From the NCBI RefSeq assembly GCF_004327985.1, contig NZ_SJDL01000031.1, positions 1 through 63,417 of the forward strand: DNA of 63,417 nt, given 5' to 3'. The notes beneath the pieces were generated by a model that made no database searches, was not told the DNA's origin, and was given only the letters and a program-made list of their open reading frames with translations. This document shows positions 47,902 to 57,935 of the stretch, in pieces (position 1 is the first letter of the stretch; every line of letters starts with the position of its first letter). This stretch comes from Marinobacter halodurans. GTDB lineage: Bacteria > Pseudomonadota > Gammaproteobacteria > Pseudomonadales > Oleiphilaceae. A program made the position numbers and the translations under genes.

Positions 47902-48282
47902 CTACTGAATCCAGAACCCGGCAATCTCGTCATCCCGCAAAGCCATCTTGATCAGGTTATCGTCTTTCTTCTCACTGTAGACAATCTTCCACAGGTATAC
48001 CTTCAAACCGGCCTGATTCAACGAGCCCAGATACTCGGTGTCGTAGCCTGCATTCAACGGGCCGGCCAGGGCCTGGGCAACCGCGTGGAACTGATCCTCG
48101 CCCAGGGTCTGGCGGAAGTGCGCGTCGGCCCGGTCGACAAAGCCGGCGTAATCGTCGGCGGCGATGGCTTCCAACTGGCTGTTGAGCAGGGCATCCGTTG
48201 CGGCATCGGGCCGGCTTTCGGCCAGTACGCCGGATGCGGCGAGGGTCAGCACCATGGCCATGGCATAAGCGAGACGCTGCAT
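47902..48282 (-). CDS. Secreted protein of unknown function, NTF2/DUF3887-like
   Basis: The 126-residue protein has a signal peptide cut near GVLAES (residue 21). The mature part (DYAGFVDRADAHFRQTLGEDQFHAVAQALAG) resembles the periplasmic DUF3887/NTF2-like domain. It should be periplasmic. I cannot say what it binds. Confidence 0.7.
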   Translation of the reverse strand: MQRLAYAMAMVLTLAASGVLAESRPDAATDALLNSQLEAIAADDYAGFVDRADAHFRQTLGEDQFHAVAQALAGPLNAGYDTEYLGSLNQAGLKVYLWKIVYSEKKDDNLIKMALRDDEIAGFWIQ

Positions 48283-48385
48283 GATCGGGAATCTCCTTTT
48301 CCGTTAGTCGACATTCGCCCAGGGGCCCCAGGTCCGTTACCGGACGACCATAATCCTGACAGCCTTCCCGGCGCAAAACCGTGCG

Positions 48386-50275
48386 TCAGATCCCCAACTG
48401 CAACCCGATCTCGATCACCCGGCTGGCGGGAATCCGGTACAGTGAGGTTTCATGCAGGGTGTTGCGGACCATGAAGGCGAACAGACGGTCCCGCCAGGCC
48501 ATCATGCCGTGCTGTTTGCGGTTGGCGATCACCGAGGTCCGGCCCACGAAGTAGGTGGTTTCGTCCAGGTTGATCGGCAGGTTGCGATGCGCGATGCAGT
48601 GCGCCAGGTCCGAGGGAATGTTGAACCCCTGCATGAAGCCGTAATTCAGGATCACCTCGTAAAGCCCCTGGCCGCAGTCCTTGACCTCCCAACGCTCCTC
48701 GTTCACCACGCGCGGATCGCGCCTGACGTTCACATGCACAATGACGATCGTCTCGTGAAGCAACCTGTTGAGCTTCAACAACTGCATCATCGACCGCGGC
48801 ACTTCCTCGGCCCGCGCGGTGAAGAATACACCAGAACCGGGTACGCGATGGGGGGGATCGTGCTCGAGTCGCCCCAACAGGGTTTCCACAGAGATGGTGT
48901 TGGCCTCGTAGGACTGCACCAGCAGTTCGCTGCCACGCCGCCAGGTCACGATCACGGTAAAGATCACGGCGCCCATCGCCACCGGGAACCAGCCGCCACG
49001 GGGAATGGTTTCCGCGTTGGCCGTCAGGAAGGCCAGATCCACACTCAGGAACACCAACAGGAAAACGCCCGCCTTGACCAGACTCCAGCCGCCCCGCTCA
49101 CGGGCGACATTGAATGCCAGGATCGTGGTCACCAGCATGGTGGCGTTCACGCTGACCCCATAAGCCGCTGCCAACCCTTCGGAGGACTGGAACGTCACCA
49201 CCAGGGCCAGGGCCGCCGTCATCAGCAGCCAGTTGATGCCGGGCATGTAGATCTGGCCATGGGCATGCTGGGACGTCTGATGCACCTGCAGGCGCGGCAC
49301 GAATCCCAGCTGCACCGCCTGCCGGGTCAACGAGAAGGCGCCGGTAATGACCGCCTGCGACGCGATAATGGTCGCGGCCGTGGACAGTCCCACCAGAGGA
49401 AACAGCGCCCAGTCCGGCGCCAGGTGGAAGAAGGGCTGCAACGTGCCTTCCGGCTTGTCCAGCAGCAGCGCTCCCTGGCCAAAGTAATTCAGCAGCAGCG
49501 CCGGCAGCACGAAACAGAACCACACCATGCGGATCGGCGTCGGCCCGAAATGCCCCAGGTCGGCATAGAGCGCCTCACCGCCGGTGACCACCAGGAACAC
49601 GCCTATCAGTACCAGGAAACCCGCCAGCCGGTTTTCGATCATGAACTGGACGGCGTACCAGGGCACCACCGCCTTCAGCACTTCCGGATGAGCGATGATG
49701 CTGTTGATGCCCAGCGCCGCCAGCGTCAGGAACCAGGCCACCATGATCGGGCCGAACAGGGTACCGACCCTGGCCGTACCGCGCTTCTGGACCGCAAACA
49801 GCGCCACCAGGATGGTAATCGTGATCGGCAGGACGTAGCGTTCCAGCGACGGGGCGGCCACCTCCAGACCTTCCACCGCGCTGAGCACCGAGATCGCCGG
49901 CGTCAGCATGGTGCCGCCATACAGCAGCCCGGCGCCGAACAGACCCAGCAACACCAGCGCGCGGCGGGGGCGGCTGTCCTGGTGCTGGTCCGGCCGTAAC
50001 AGCGCCAGCAGGGCGAAAATCCCGCCTTCGCCGTGGTTGTTGGCCCGCAGGATGAAGACCATGTACTTCAGGGAGATCACAATGATCAGGGCCCAGAAAA
50101 TCAGCGAGAGAATGCCGAGGATATTGTCCTCGGTGATGGGCACCGGGCTCACCCCGCGAAAGCACTCCCGCAGCGCGTATATTGGGCTCGTGCCGATGTC
50201 GCCATAGACGATCCCCAGCACCGCCAGCCCAACCGCCGCGCGGCCGGGCTTCGAAGCCTCTCCGGATTCCGCCAT
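48386..50275 (-). CDS. kup: Potassium uptake protein Kup
   Basis: The 629-residue protein has 12 helices and the opening GLAVLGIVYGDIGTSPIYALR, diagnostic of Kup/HAK transporters, plus a C-terminal cytoplasmic domain (from about 455) ending in SRVIEIGLQLGI. It takes up potassium with protons in the inner membrane, important in acid or low-osmolarity conditions. It is a single-gene unit. Confidence 0.95.
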   Translation of the reverse strand: MAESGEASKPGRAAVGLAVLGIVYGDIGTSPIYALRECFRGVSPVPITEDNILGILSLIFWALIIVISLKYMVFILRANNHGEGGIFALLALLRPDQHQDSRPRRALVLLGLFGAGLLYGGTMLTPAISVLSAVEGLEVAAPSLERYVLPITITILVALFAVQKRGTARVGTLFGPIMVAWFLTLAALGINSIIAHPEVLKAVVPWYAVQFMIENRLAGFLVLIGVFLVVTGGEALYADLGHFGPTPIRMVWFCFVLPALLLNYFGQGALLLDKPEGTLQPFFHLAPDWALFPLVGLSTAATIIASQAVITGAFSLTRQAVQLGFVPRLQVHQTSQHAHGQIYMPGINWLLMTAALALVVTFQSSEGLAAAYGVSVNATMLVTTILAFNVARERGGWSLVKAGVFLLVFLSVDLAFLTANAETIPRGGWFPVAMGAVIFTVIVTWRRGSELLVQSYEANTISVETLLGRLEHDPPHRVPGSGVFFTARAEEVPRSMMQLLKLNRLLHETIVIVHVNVRRDPRVVNEERWEVKDCGQGLYEVILNYGFMQGFNIPSDLAHCIAHRNLPINLDETTYFVGRTSVIANRKQHGMMAWRDRLFAFMVRNTLHETSLYRIPASRVIEIGLQLGI

Positions 50276-50522
50276 GCTCGGTCCTTGTGATTCGGGATGG
50301 TCGCCGGGGCCGATGCCCCCGGGGTGCTTCTATAGCGTAGCAGTCGCCAGGACAAGTGATCGATCCTCCACATGACCGATTGGACAGGTCCCGCCAAAAG
50401 ATCGGATTCTCATCTTTTCCAACGACTGCGGCTATACTATCCAGCGGCCGGATCAGACCCCTGGCCGCCGGGGGACGCTGGTTGTCCCGCAGGACAACAC
50501 AGACGTAACGAGGATGTCCCCT

Positions 50523-50598
50523 ATGATGACGCTGACCCTGAGGGTCAAGGTGCTTGCGGCGCTGTTGCTGAGCAGCCTGGGCGCCGTGCTGGTGGTCA
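50523..50598 (+). pseudogene. 5' stub of a chemoreceptor gene
   Basis: ATGATG at 50523 opens a frame reading MMTLTLRVKVLAALLLSSLG, the signal-anchor helix that begins a methyl-accepting chemotaxis protein. After about 25 codons the frame runs into the 3' end of the Nudix gene on the other strand and meets a stop at 50649. Most of the gene is missing. A TATACT-like -10 lies upstream at about 50433. A full chemoreceptor is present at 51613-52653 but in the opposite orientation. Confidence 0.55.
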
Positions 50599-51336
50599 TT
50601 TGCCCTTGGCAAAGAAGGTCTCGTGCTTGCGGAACGGGCCGGTGTTGTTAGAGGGCTCAAAGGCGCGTAACCCGTCCACATGGCTCAGTTCTTCCACCAT
50701 CTGGCGGTTGAACGGGGAGTTGGTTTTGTCGGCGATAAAGTCATGCCAGTCGACCCAGCGGGCCTCGGCAATTTCCTCCGGATCCTGGATCGCGATCTCC
50801 TCCGTTAACGGCGCCAACCGGCACACGAAATAGACATTCGACTTGCCGAACCGGAACGGGTGGCGGGTCGTGAAGCCGACGATGGAGAGGAAGCGCGCCC
50901 GGATACCGGTCTCCTCCCAGACTTCCCGCACCACGGAATCCTCAATCCGCTCCCCCAGCTCCTCATGCCCACCGGGCAACTTGAAGCCGGTCATGCCCTG
51001 TTCGCGAATCACCAGGATCTGGCCCTGATCATTGGTGATGATCGCCCCGGCTCCCACCGTATGGGTCGGGATAAACGGCACGAAAGTCGTCGTCGGCGCC
51101 TTCAGGATCAAGGTGAGCTCGTCTTCCTGACAGTTATGGAACACGAACCCCAGCTCCGTCGCCACGGCAATCAGGTGCGAACGCTGGATCGACAGCGTCA
51201 GCCAGACAATGTTCTTCGACCCACGGCGTGAGAATGTCACGATCTCCTGCAGGGCGTCACGGAACGCCCCGGGTTCAGCGGGCATGGCGTCGGGTTGGAT
51301 GATGACGCCGTTGAAGGGGTCGAGTTCGAACGTCAA
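50596..51336 (-). CDS. Nudix hydrolase with N-terminal GNAT-like extension
   Basis: The 246-residue protein has a Nudix box GGHEELGERIED followed by REVWEETGI in its middle (about 122-145), with the catalytic Glu pair intact. The N-terminal 90 residues (FRDALQEIVTFSRRGSKNIVW, STLAIQRSHL-like region) match the pre-Nudix domain of NUDT6-like hydrolases. It should cleave nucleoside-diphosphate-linked substrates. It is convergent with the chemoreceptor stub. Confidence 0.9.
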   Translation of the reverse strand: MTFELDPFNGVIIQPDAMPAEPGAFRDALQEIVTFSRRGSKNIVWLTLSIQRSHLIAVATELGFVFHNCQEDELTLILKAPTTTFVPFIPTHTVGAGAIITNDQGQILVIREQGMTGFKLPGGHEELGERIEDSVVREVWEETGIRARFLSIVGFTTRHPFRFGKSNVYFVCRLAPLTEEIAIQDPEEIAEARWVDWHDFIADKTNSPFNRQMVEELSHVDGLRAFEPSNNTGPFRKHETFFAKGK

Positions 51337-51612
51337 AAGCAGTACCTGTGATTGAGTGGCGATCGGTGCCGCACCGGACAGTCAGAGCAGCCATCCAGTC
51401 AGTGCTTTTCGACTGTAGCGAAAACGATTCCGTCAGGCCATGGCAGTGTACCCGGGGCGGGATAAGGCGAACCCTTCAAAAGTACCCCATTGAGCGCAAT
51501 GATTTACAAGACCCGCCTCCAGAGCGGCCGGGGGATACGGAGAAGACCAAGGTAATGGCGGCTCACAAGATCGCGGGTAAACCTGAAAGCCATTCGGAGG
51601 GCATGGAGCAGA

Positions 51613-52653
51613 TCATCCTTCAACCGTTCCCGCGCTGCTTTTGGAGAAAGACGCCATCAGTTCCTCGATGATTTCCATCTGCGTTTCCATCTGCTGCTTT
51701 GCTTCCCGGACCACGCCGGCGCGAACCTGCTGCCCTTCCTTGATGCGAGCCATTGCCGTACCGGCCTCCTGCACCAGCGTCGTACTCTGCTGAACGCGTT
51801 GAGCCGCCTGGGTAACGCCGGAAGCCGCATCGTTGGCGGTTTCACCCAGCTCTTGGGCGATGCGATGGATTTCCGCGCTTGAACCGTTGGCCCGTTCGGC
51901 CAGCGAGCGAATTTCGTCGGCAACCACCGAGAAACCACGCCCCACTTCACCGGCACGGGCGGCTTCGATCGCTGCATTGAGGGCAAGGAGGTTCGTCTGG
52001 CTGGCGATGTCCTGGATGCTGGCCACGATGTCGGCAATCTGTTCCGACTGCTCGGAGAGACCGGCAAATACCACTCTCAGGTTCTCCGTATAGCCGGAGA
52101 GTTCGTCCAGGCTCCCAGCCATTCGCACAATCGTGCCGTCAATGGTGTCCACATGGCCCGCCGCCTCATGCGCGATAACACCCGCCTGCTCGGTGAACGT
52201 CGCATGCTCGGCCAGACCGTCCTGCATGTTCGCCAATTGGGCCTGGGTGTTGCGAGTCATCTGCACCTGGGCCTGCAAGGCATCATGGGCGTCGTCCCGC
52301 TCCCGGGCCAGGCAGGCCACGCGGTCGGCGCAGGCATCATACTGGTCGCGAAGCCGGTACAGTTCCTCCTGGGAGCGCGCGTAGGCGTCGCCCAGGCGAA
52401 CCAGCAGGGCACCTTGCGTCTTTTCTCCGGAGTCAGCAAGGCGACGTTCGAGCCACGCCAGGGTATCCTCCGGGTTCCGACCCAGCCATTGCCGCTTACG
52501 CAAGGTATCGAGGCCGACAGCACCAATCGTCGCCGCGATGCCGATTACGGCCACCAACCAGACTGTTACGGACGGGCTCCACCACGCCAAGAAAACCAGC
52601 GCAGCCAAAACCACGCTGTACAGAACCCCCGTTGCGCCCCAGAATACCTGCAT
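51613..52653 (-). CDS. Methyl-accepting chemotaxis protein
   Basis: The protein has 346 residues from ATG 52653, behind GGAGGTG; an ATG at 52674 is in frame but has no ribosome site. Two helices at the N-terminus ([21 protein letters not shown] and [18 protein letters not shown]) anchor it with almost no periplasmic domain. Then follows a coiled-coil signalling domain with the hairpin tip [20 protein letters not shown]. It should relay an internal or membrane signal to CheA/CheW, not bind an external ligand. Confidence 0.9.
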   Translation of the reverse strand: MQVFWGATGVLYSVVLAALVFLAWWSPSVTVWLVAVIGIAATIGAVGLDTLRKRQWLGRNPEDTLAWLERRLADSGEKTQGALLVRLGDAYARSQEELYRLRDQYDACADRVACLARERDDAHDALQAQVQMTRNTQAQLANMQDGLAEHATFTEQAGVIAHEAAGHVDTIDGTIVRMAGSLDELSGYTENLRVVFAGLSEQSEQIADIVASIQDIASQTNLLALNAAIEAARAGEVGRGFSVVADEIRSLAERANGSSAEIHRIAQELGETANDAASGVTQAAQRVQQSTTLVQEAGTAMARIKEGQQVRAGVVREAKQQMETQMEIIEELMASFSKSSAGTVEG

Positions 52654-52898
52654 ACCCCACCTCCGGATGTCCATGACAGTTGGGGCTTTCGGGCTATTTC
52701 CGCTCCCAACACGCTTGCCGGTGCCAATGCCGCAGCTTTCCGCCTGTACAGAGTCATGGATAAGCAAAGCTCTTGTTGTTTTTGTATCATCTATATTATC
52801 AATTAACTTGACACAAAGTTGATACCGTTTCAACAAGCACGCTGACCACCGCGGTGAACGAAGCATGCCTAGTGCAGTAATGGCAAGTACCTGGGCTT

Positions 52899-54365
52899 CT
52901 ATCCTGCCTGCCCTGAGATGGCTGGGCGTCCTGCAAGCAGACGACCGACCATCGTTACAGCCATCGCCACCATCATCAGCATAGAGGCACACTCGAAGGT
53001 GAAACGCATCCCATCGCTGACGGCCCCGACATTTGCGGTCGACACATCGGTGCTCCCCACCGCAAAGGAAAAGACCGCACCCATGACCGAAGCGCCGGTG
53101 ATCAGCCCGAGGTTGCGCGACAGGCCCAACATACCGGACATGACACCACGCTGATCGGCGGAGACGTCTGTCATGACCGCCGTATTGTTGGCCGCCTGGA
53201 ACAGCTGATAACCCGGCGTCAGGATCGCAATGCCGGTGATGTAGCCCGCCGTGCCGAACATCATCGGCAATGTCGCGAGGGCGCCAGCGCCCACAGCCAA
53301 CAGGGTGAGCCCGGCCACCGCCACCAGTGCGGTACCGAAACGGTCGACCAGCCGTCCTGCCAACACACCGGTGACAGAGGAAATCGCCGGACCAACCGCC
53401 ATGACCAGTCCGACCTGGGCCGTGCCCAGCCCCAATGATCGCGAGAGGTAAAACGGCCCGACGACGAAGGTGGTCATGATGACTGTCGCCACCAGACTGT
53501 TGCCGACCAGGCCCGCGCTGAACGTTGGATTTCGGAAGGCCGCCAGACGGATCAGTGGCGATGCAACCCGGCGTTCAACCAAAAAGAACAACGCCATTCC
53601 GAATGCTGCGATGCCCAGCATCACGGGATTGCCGATGCCCCCGTGACGATGGCCCAGCGTCATGGCGAACGCATATACCGCCAGACTCCCCGCCAGGAGC
53701 GTTGTGCCTGCCACATCGAAACGGGGACGATCCGCCCCTGAGGGCCGAATATCAGAGGGCAGGAATCGAGAAGCAAAGAAGAGAGCCAACAGGCCAATCG
53801 GTACGTTAACCCAGAACATCGCCGGCCACCCCAACCCGTCGATCAGGAAGCCGCCCAGGGACGGCCCCAGCGCGGTGCCGATGGCCGACATCGTTCCGAG
53901 CAAGCCCATGGCACTACCGACCCGCTCCCGGGGCACCGTCTCGCTGACGAGTGCCATCGCCAGAGCCATCATCACGGCGGCACCCGCCCCCTGAACCGCG
54001 CGGGCGGCCACCAGCCGCTCAAGCCTGGGCGCCACCCCGCAGGCCCCAGATGCGACAGTGAACACCGCCAGCCCCAGCCAAAACAACCGGCGACGCCCGA
54101 GAATGTCACCAAGTCGGCCCACGCTCACCGCCAGGCTGGTGATGGCCAGCAAATAGGCCAATACCACCCACTCCACCTGGTGAAAGGACGCTCCGAAAGC
54201 CTGCGCCAGCGTGGGCAAACCAACATTGGCGATGCTGGTGCCAAGGGACGATAGCAGCATGGACAGGGCCAGCGTAATTAACGTGCCGACGACGGGCGGC
54301 CGGGTACCATTTTTATCCACCGTGTCCCAGGTTGGCCGGGCGTTCGTTGGTGTGATGGAGGGCAT
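52899..54365 (-). CDS. MFS drug/metabolite exporter (DHA2 type, 14 helices)
   Basis: The 488-residue protein is a DHA2-type MFS transporter: [23 protein letters not shown] in the loop 2-3 motif, and 14 helices. Members of this class export drugs or metabolites with proton antiport. It is divergent from a LysR-type gene at 54500, and a 19-bp palindrome lies between them (54405-54423). The 245 bases downstream, to the chemoreceptor gene, hold no gene I can support. Confidence 0.9.
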   Translation of the reverse strand: MPSITPTNARPTWDTVDKNGTRPPVVGTLITLALSMLLSSLGTSIANVGLPTLAQAFGASFHQVEWVVLAYLLAITSLAVSVGRLGDILGRRRLFWLGLAVFTVASGACGVAPRLERLVAARAVQGAGAAVMMALAMALVSETVPRERVGSAMGLLGTMSAIGTALGPSLGGFLIDGLGWPAMFWVNVPIGLLALFFASRFLPSDIRPSGADRPRFDVAGTTLLAGSLAVYAFAMTLGHRHGGIGNPVMLGIAAFGMALFFLVERRVASPLIRLAAFRNPTFSAGLVGNSLVATVIMTTFVVGPFYLSRSLGLGTAQVGLVMAVGPAISSVTGVLAGRLVDRFGTALVAVAGLTLLAVGAGALATLPMMFGTAGYITGIAILTPGYQLFQAANNTAVMTDVSADQRGVMSGMLGLSRNLGLITGASVMGAVFSFAVGSTDVSTANVGAVSDGMRFTFECASMLMMVAMAVTMVGRLLAGRPAISGQAG

Positions 54366-54404
54366 GGCATTCTCCTGCAGTTGAACTAGAGAAACTCCAA
54401 GCTA

Positions 54405-54423
54405 GCAACCGACCAACGGTTGC
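54405..54423. promoter_or_regulatory. Candidate LysR operator, MFS/LysR intergenic region
   Basis: GCAACCG and CGGTTGC, an exact 7-bp inverted repeat five bases apart, lies in the 134-bp divergent space. LysR proteins bind T-N11-A palindromes of this size at such divergent promoters. Binding is inferred from position. Confidence 0.6.
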
Positions 54424-54499
54424 GGAAGACGCACGGTTTGCACTTTATTCATGCACCTGACGCCATTCCAAAATGGCCGGATCGTGCTATGGTGACCGA

Positions 54500-55399
54500 A
54501 TGACACGCCCCGATCTCAATCTCCTCGTGACCCTCGATGCGCTGCTGGCCGAAGGTAATGTGGCGCGCGCCGCCCGGCGCCTGAGCCTAAGTCCTTCGGC
54601 CATGAGCCGTTCACTGGCGCGACTGCGGGAAACCACCGGCGACCCGTTGCTGGTCCGGGCCGGGCGCGGCCTCGTCCCTACACCCCGTGCCCTGGAGCTG
54701 CGCGAAACCGTCAATCGGCTCGTGCAGGAGGCCCAAGCCGTCCTGCGTCCCGTCGAGGGTTTGGATCTGCAGGGGCTACAACGGACGTTCACGCTGCGCA
54801 ACCGTGAAGGCTTCGTGGAGAATTTCGGCGCCCGCCTCATCGCCCGCATCGAGCAGGACGCCCCGGGCGTACGTTTACGTTTCGTCCCCAAACCTGACAA
54901 GGACAGCCACCCCCTGCGCGACGGCAGTGTGGATCTGGAGACCGGCGTGATCGGCGCCAGCGCGGGACCGGAACTGAAAGTGCGAGCCCTGTTCCGCGAC
55001 CGGTTTGTCGGCGTGGCCAGGCAGGGGCACCCGCTCTGCGACGGGGAGATATCCGCATCCCGATATGCGGCCCAACGACACGCGTTGGTCGCCCGCCGCT
55101 CAGGATACCGGGGCGTCATCGACGACGTGCTGGAGGCCTTAGGGTTGCAGCGGGATGTGGCGACAGTCGTCAGTGGATTCCCCGAAGCGCTGGCCCTCGT
55201 GCGGGACACCGACCTGATTGCCAGCGTGCCGGAACGATCCACCGGTCACTTGCGCAGCGGTCTGTTCAGTTTTCCGTTACCGTTTCCCGCCCCGCCGATC
55301 ACCATTTCGATGATCTGGCATCCGCGGATGGAAGCCGACCCGGCCCACCGCTGGTTGCGTCAGTGTGTCTACGAGGTTTGCTCAGACGCCTCCCCATAA
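54500..55399 (+). CDS. LysR-family transcriptional regulator
   Basis: The 299-residue protein has a LysR helix-turn-helix (LDALLAEGNVARAARRLSLSPSAMSRSLARLR) at residues 10-42 and a substrate-binding-like effector domain (GLQRTFTLRNREGFVENFG onward). It faces the MFS exporter and probably regulates it. Its ATG at 54500 has no strong ribosome site; an upstream start at 54473 is possible but extends into unrelated sequence. Confidence 0.9.
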   Translation: MTRPDLNLLVTLDALLAEGNVARAARRLSLSPSAMSRSLARLRETTGDPLLVRAGRGLVPTPRALELRETVNRLVQEAQAVLRPVEGLDLQGLQRTFTLRNREGFVENFGARLIARIEQDAPGVRLRFVPKPDKDSHPLRDGSVDLETGVIGASAGPELKVRALFRDRFVGVARQGHPLCDGEISASRYAAQRHALVARRSGYRGVIDDVLEALGLQRDVATVVSGFPEALALVRDTDLIASVPERSTGHLRSGLFSFPLPFPAPPITISMIWHPRMEADPAHRWLRQCVYEVCSDASP

Positions 55400-55424
55400 C
55401 GCATGCTCTATTGCAGAACACCGC

Positions 55425-56354
55425 TCAGTAGCCCCGCGATGGCATAACCTGGTTCAATAACGGCCGCCCATCCTTCATTCGGCGGTAGTTCTCGACGATC
55501 TGCGGAGCGACCGACACCGGGTCGGTCAGGCTGGAGCAGTGCGGTGTCAGCCTTATTCCAGGATGGCGCCAGAAGGGATGGCTACGGGGCAGGGGCTCTT
55601 CCCGGAAAACGTCGAGGCAGGCGCCTCGCAGGGTACCCTCGTTGAGCGCGGTCAGCAGATCCTCGTCAACCAGGTGTTCGCCGCGGGCGACGTTCACCAG
55701 ACACGCGCCGGCCGGGAGTTTGCGCAGGTTGTCCAGATTGAGGATATCGCGGGTTTCTTCCGTCAGGGGCAGCAAACAGACGAGTAAATCGGTCTGTGAC
55801 AGAAAAGCGTCCAGCTGCTCAGCTCCGGCATAGGCCGTAATGCCCTCGATCGATTTCGGCGTCCGGGACCAGCCGATCACATTGAAGCCCAGCCTCGAAA
55901 GGCGAATCGCCGAATACTCACCCAACTGCCCCAAGCCCATCATGCCGACCGTCGTTTCGCCGATCGGCCTCGGCGCCCGCGGTTGCCACAGCGCCTGTTC
56001 CTGCTGGGCTCGGTAGGCGTCGAAATCCCGGAAGTAACCCATCACCGCCGCGCAGACATACTCGAACATCGACTGCGCCAGTTGCGGATCGACCAGGCGA
56101 ATGACCGGCACGCCTTCAGGCAACTGCGGGTCGCTCAACACATGATCCACGCCGGCGCCCATGGAACAGATGCAGCGGAGATTCGGGTAGTCCCGCAGTA
56201 CGCCTTCGGGATGATTCCAGCACAGCGCGAAGGTTACGTCGGCTTTACGGGCCTCGTCGGGGTAGACCTGGATGTCGAGCGCCGGATCCAGGCTTTTCAG
56301 GGCGCTAATCCACGGTTCGGGATCTTTATCGGGGGCGATGATGAGGATCGTCAT
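55425..56354 (-). CDS. ghrA: Glyoxylate/hydroxypyruvate reductase A (GhrA)
   Basis: The 309-residue protein starts at ATG 56354, behind AAGGA. It is a D-2-hydroxyacid dehydrogenase: NAD(P) loop VGMMGLGQLGEYSAIRL, catalytic Arg in VNVARGEHLVDEDLL, Glu in EEPLP and His in LTPHCSS. Sequence and length match GhrA, which reduces glyoxylate and hydroxypyruvate in the cytoplasm. It is transcribed away from the LysR gene at 54500 and follows the LysR gene at 56396 on the same strand. Confidence 0.9.
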   Translation of the reverse strand: MTILIIAPDKDPEPWISALKSLDPALDIQVYPDEARKADVTFALCWNHPEGVLRDYPNLRCICSMGAGVDHVLSDPQLPEGVPVIRLVDPQLAQSMFEYVCAAVMGYFRDFDAYRAQQEQALWQPRAPRPIGETTVGMMGLGQLGEYSAIRLSRLGFNVIGWSRTPKSIEGITAYAGAEQLDAFLSQTDLLVCLLPLTEETRDILNLDNLRKLPAGACLVNVARGEHLVDEDLLTALNEGTLRGACLDVFREEPLPRSHPFWRHPGIRLTPHCSSLTDPVSVAPQIVENYRRMKDGRPLLNQVMPSRGY

Positions 56355-56395
56355 GGGTTCCTTGTCCTTTCCCGGTGTACCGGCCTGCAAAGGCA

Positions 56396-57355
56396 TCAGC
56401 CAATATTCGCACCTGCCAAGCGCTGTTTCTGCGCTCGCACGGCCTCTGTCAGAAAATCCATCAGCGCGTGAATCCGCACGACGCCCCGCAGATCCGGATG
56501 CATCAGGAACCACAGGCCGTATTGCAGCTCGGGGATGGGACTGGTGAGTTGCACGATGTCCGGATCACCGTCGGCCAGGTAGCAGGGCAGGACGGCCAGC
56601 CCCATGCCCGAACGCACGGCACTCAGAATGCTTACCAGGGTATCCACCCGGTAGATGCAGGACGCCTTCAGGGCATGTTTTTCCATCCACGGATCCAGAG
56701 CGGAATCCGTCAGCCTTGGCCCGGCGCCAATCCAGGGTTGGCTGGCCAAAGATTCAATCGACACCCCCGGCGTCAAACTGAGACTGCGGTGGCCGTAGAC
56801 GGCCTGGCCGATGGTGGTCAGCGGCCGGCCGATCAGGTTTTCCGGAGGGCGGTTGGACGGGCGAATGGCCACGTCCGCCTCCCGGCGCGTCAGGTTGAAC
56901 AACTGGTTGGACACAGCCACATCCAGCACGATCCCCGGATACCGATGCCGGAACTCCGTGAACAGCGGCGCCAGCAGTCCCATCAGCAGCGAGTCGGTGG
57001 TGGTGGTCCAGATCTCGCCTGTCGGCTCCAGGTCACGCCCCGCCACTTTCCGTTCCGCCGCCAGCGCGGCCTCGTCCATCACCCGGGCCGTGTCGGCCAG
57101 CTCCTCGCCGGCCAGTGTGGGCTGGTAGCCGGTGCGGCTGCGGTCAAACAGCGCCACACCCAAACGCCGCTCGATGTCTCCCAGCCGCCGGAACACCGTG
57201 GCGTGACTCACCCCCAGCGAGCGCGAGGCCCCGGACAGTGAGCCGGCGTTCGCAATGGCCAGGACAACCTCAAAGTCATTCCACGCCAGGGCATTCCGCG
57301 TGGTCTGCTCAGAGGAGGAAGAGGTCTTTCCTGTTCGTTTTTGCAAAGTAAACAC
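56396..57355 (-). CDS. LysR-family transcriptional regulator
   Basis: The 319-residue protein has the LysR HTH (VLAIANAGSLSGASRSLGVSHATVFRRL) at about residues 30-57, preceded by a short polar leader, and an effector domain (EIWTTTTDSLLMGLLAPLF onward). It ends 41 bases before ghrA begins and could control it. Confidence 0.9.
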   Translation of the reverse strand: MFTLQKRTGKTSSSSEQTTRNALAWNDFEVVLAIANAGSLSGASRSLGVSHATVFRRLGDIERRLGVALFDRSRTGYQPTLAGEELADTARVMDEAALAAERKVAGRDLEPTGEIWTTTTDSLLMGLLAPLFTEFRHRYPGIVLDVAVSNQLFNLTRREADVAIRPSNRPPENLIGRPLTTIGQAVYGHRSLSLTPGVSIESLASQPWIGAGPRLTDSALDPWMEKHALKASCIYRVDTLVSILSAVRSGMGLAVLPCYLADGDPDIVQLTSPIPELQYGLWFLMHPDLRGVVRIHALMDFLTEAVRAQKQRLAGANIG

Positions 57356-57459
57356 TCATTTTTTTGGAATATTGTGCAACTAAGAACAAGGTTAGCATTT
57401 CCCTGAATCCACGGATAACCAACGCGTCCTGACCGGGGCAGCGTTATGGAGGTCACACG

Positions 57460-57669
57460 ATGATGGTTTCAGGGCAAGCACAGTACGTTCTTGGCCACCG
57501 CCTGGACACTCGTCAGGATCGGGCCGGCGAAGAACAGGCGTCATTCAGGGAGAGCATTTCGCCCAGGTACCGCGATGGGCTAGGTGGCATTGATCTGGAG
57601 CAGGTAAAGCGGGATCAGCGCCGTGCCCGGCGGGAGGTCCTGCGGACGATGATCCGGCGTTTGAAATAA
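57460..57669 (+). CDS. Small basic protein of unknown function
   Basis: This 69-residue protein starts at ATG 57460 behind GGAGGTCACACG. It is rich in Arg, Asp and Gln, with a C-terminal helix VKRDQRRARREVLRTMIRRL. It has no signal peptide or membrane helix. A hairpin follows (57698-57738). The shape suggests a nucleic-acid or ribosome-related small protein, which is a guess. Confidence 0.65.
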   Translation: MMVSGQAQYVLGHRLDTRQDRAGEEQASFRESISPRYRDGLGGIDLEQVKRDQRRARREVLRTMIRRLK

Positions 57670-57697
57670 GCGGATGTCAATGGAGCCCATCAAGCAG

Positions 57698-57738
57698 GAA
57701 ACCGGGACGAAACAGTGGCATAACAACGTCCCGGTTTC
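57698..57738 (+). terminator. Rho-independent-like terminator after the small basic protein
   Basis: GAAACCGGGACG pairs with CGTCCCGGTTTC exactly (12 bp) around a 17-base loop, then CTTTGG. It lies 29 bases past the stop at 57669. Confidence 0.65.
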
Positions 57739-57835
57739 TTTGGAAAAACACCACCCTCCCACAACCCCAAAGGCATAGGACATCATTCATTTTTATGCCT
57801 GAAGCATTCACATCTAACCACTGCAGTGCAATTTA

Positions 57836-57909
57836 TTGACTTTTTGTTGCCGGGAATTCAATATATCGATCGATAAGCCATTTTTATCAACGTACAAATC
57901 AATATATTG
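57836..57909 (+). promoter_or_regulatory. hipBST promoter and operator region
   Basis: TTGACT (57836) and CAATAT (57859), 17 bases apart, form a plausible promoter. TATCGATCGATA (57864-57875) is a perfect 12-bp palindrome, and CAATATATTG (57900-57909) is a perfect 10-bp palindrome; CAATATAT recurs at 57859. HipB-type antitoxins bind such palindromes to repress their own operon. Site identity is inference. Confidence 0.6.
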
Positions 57910-57935
57910 AACACTCTAGGAAGAGGTGTCCGGCC

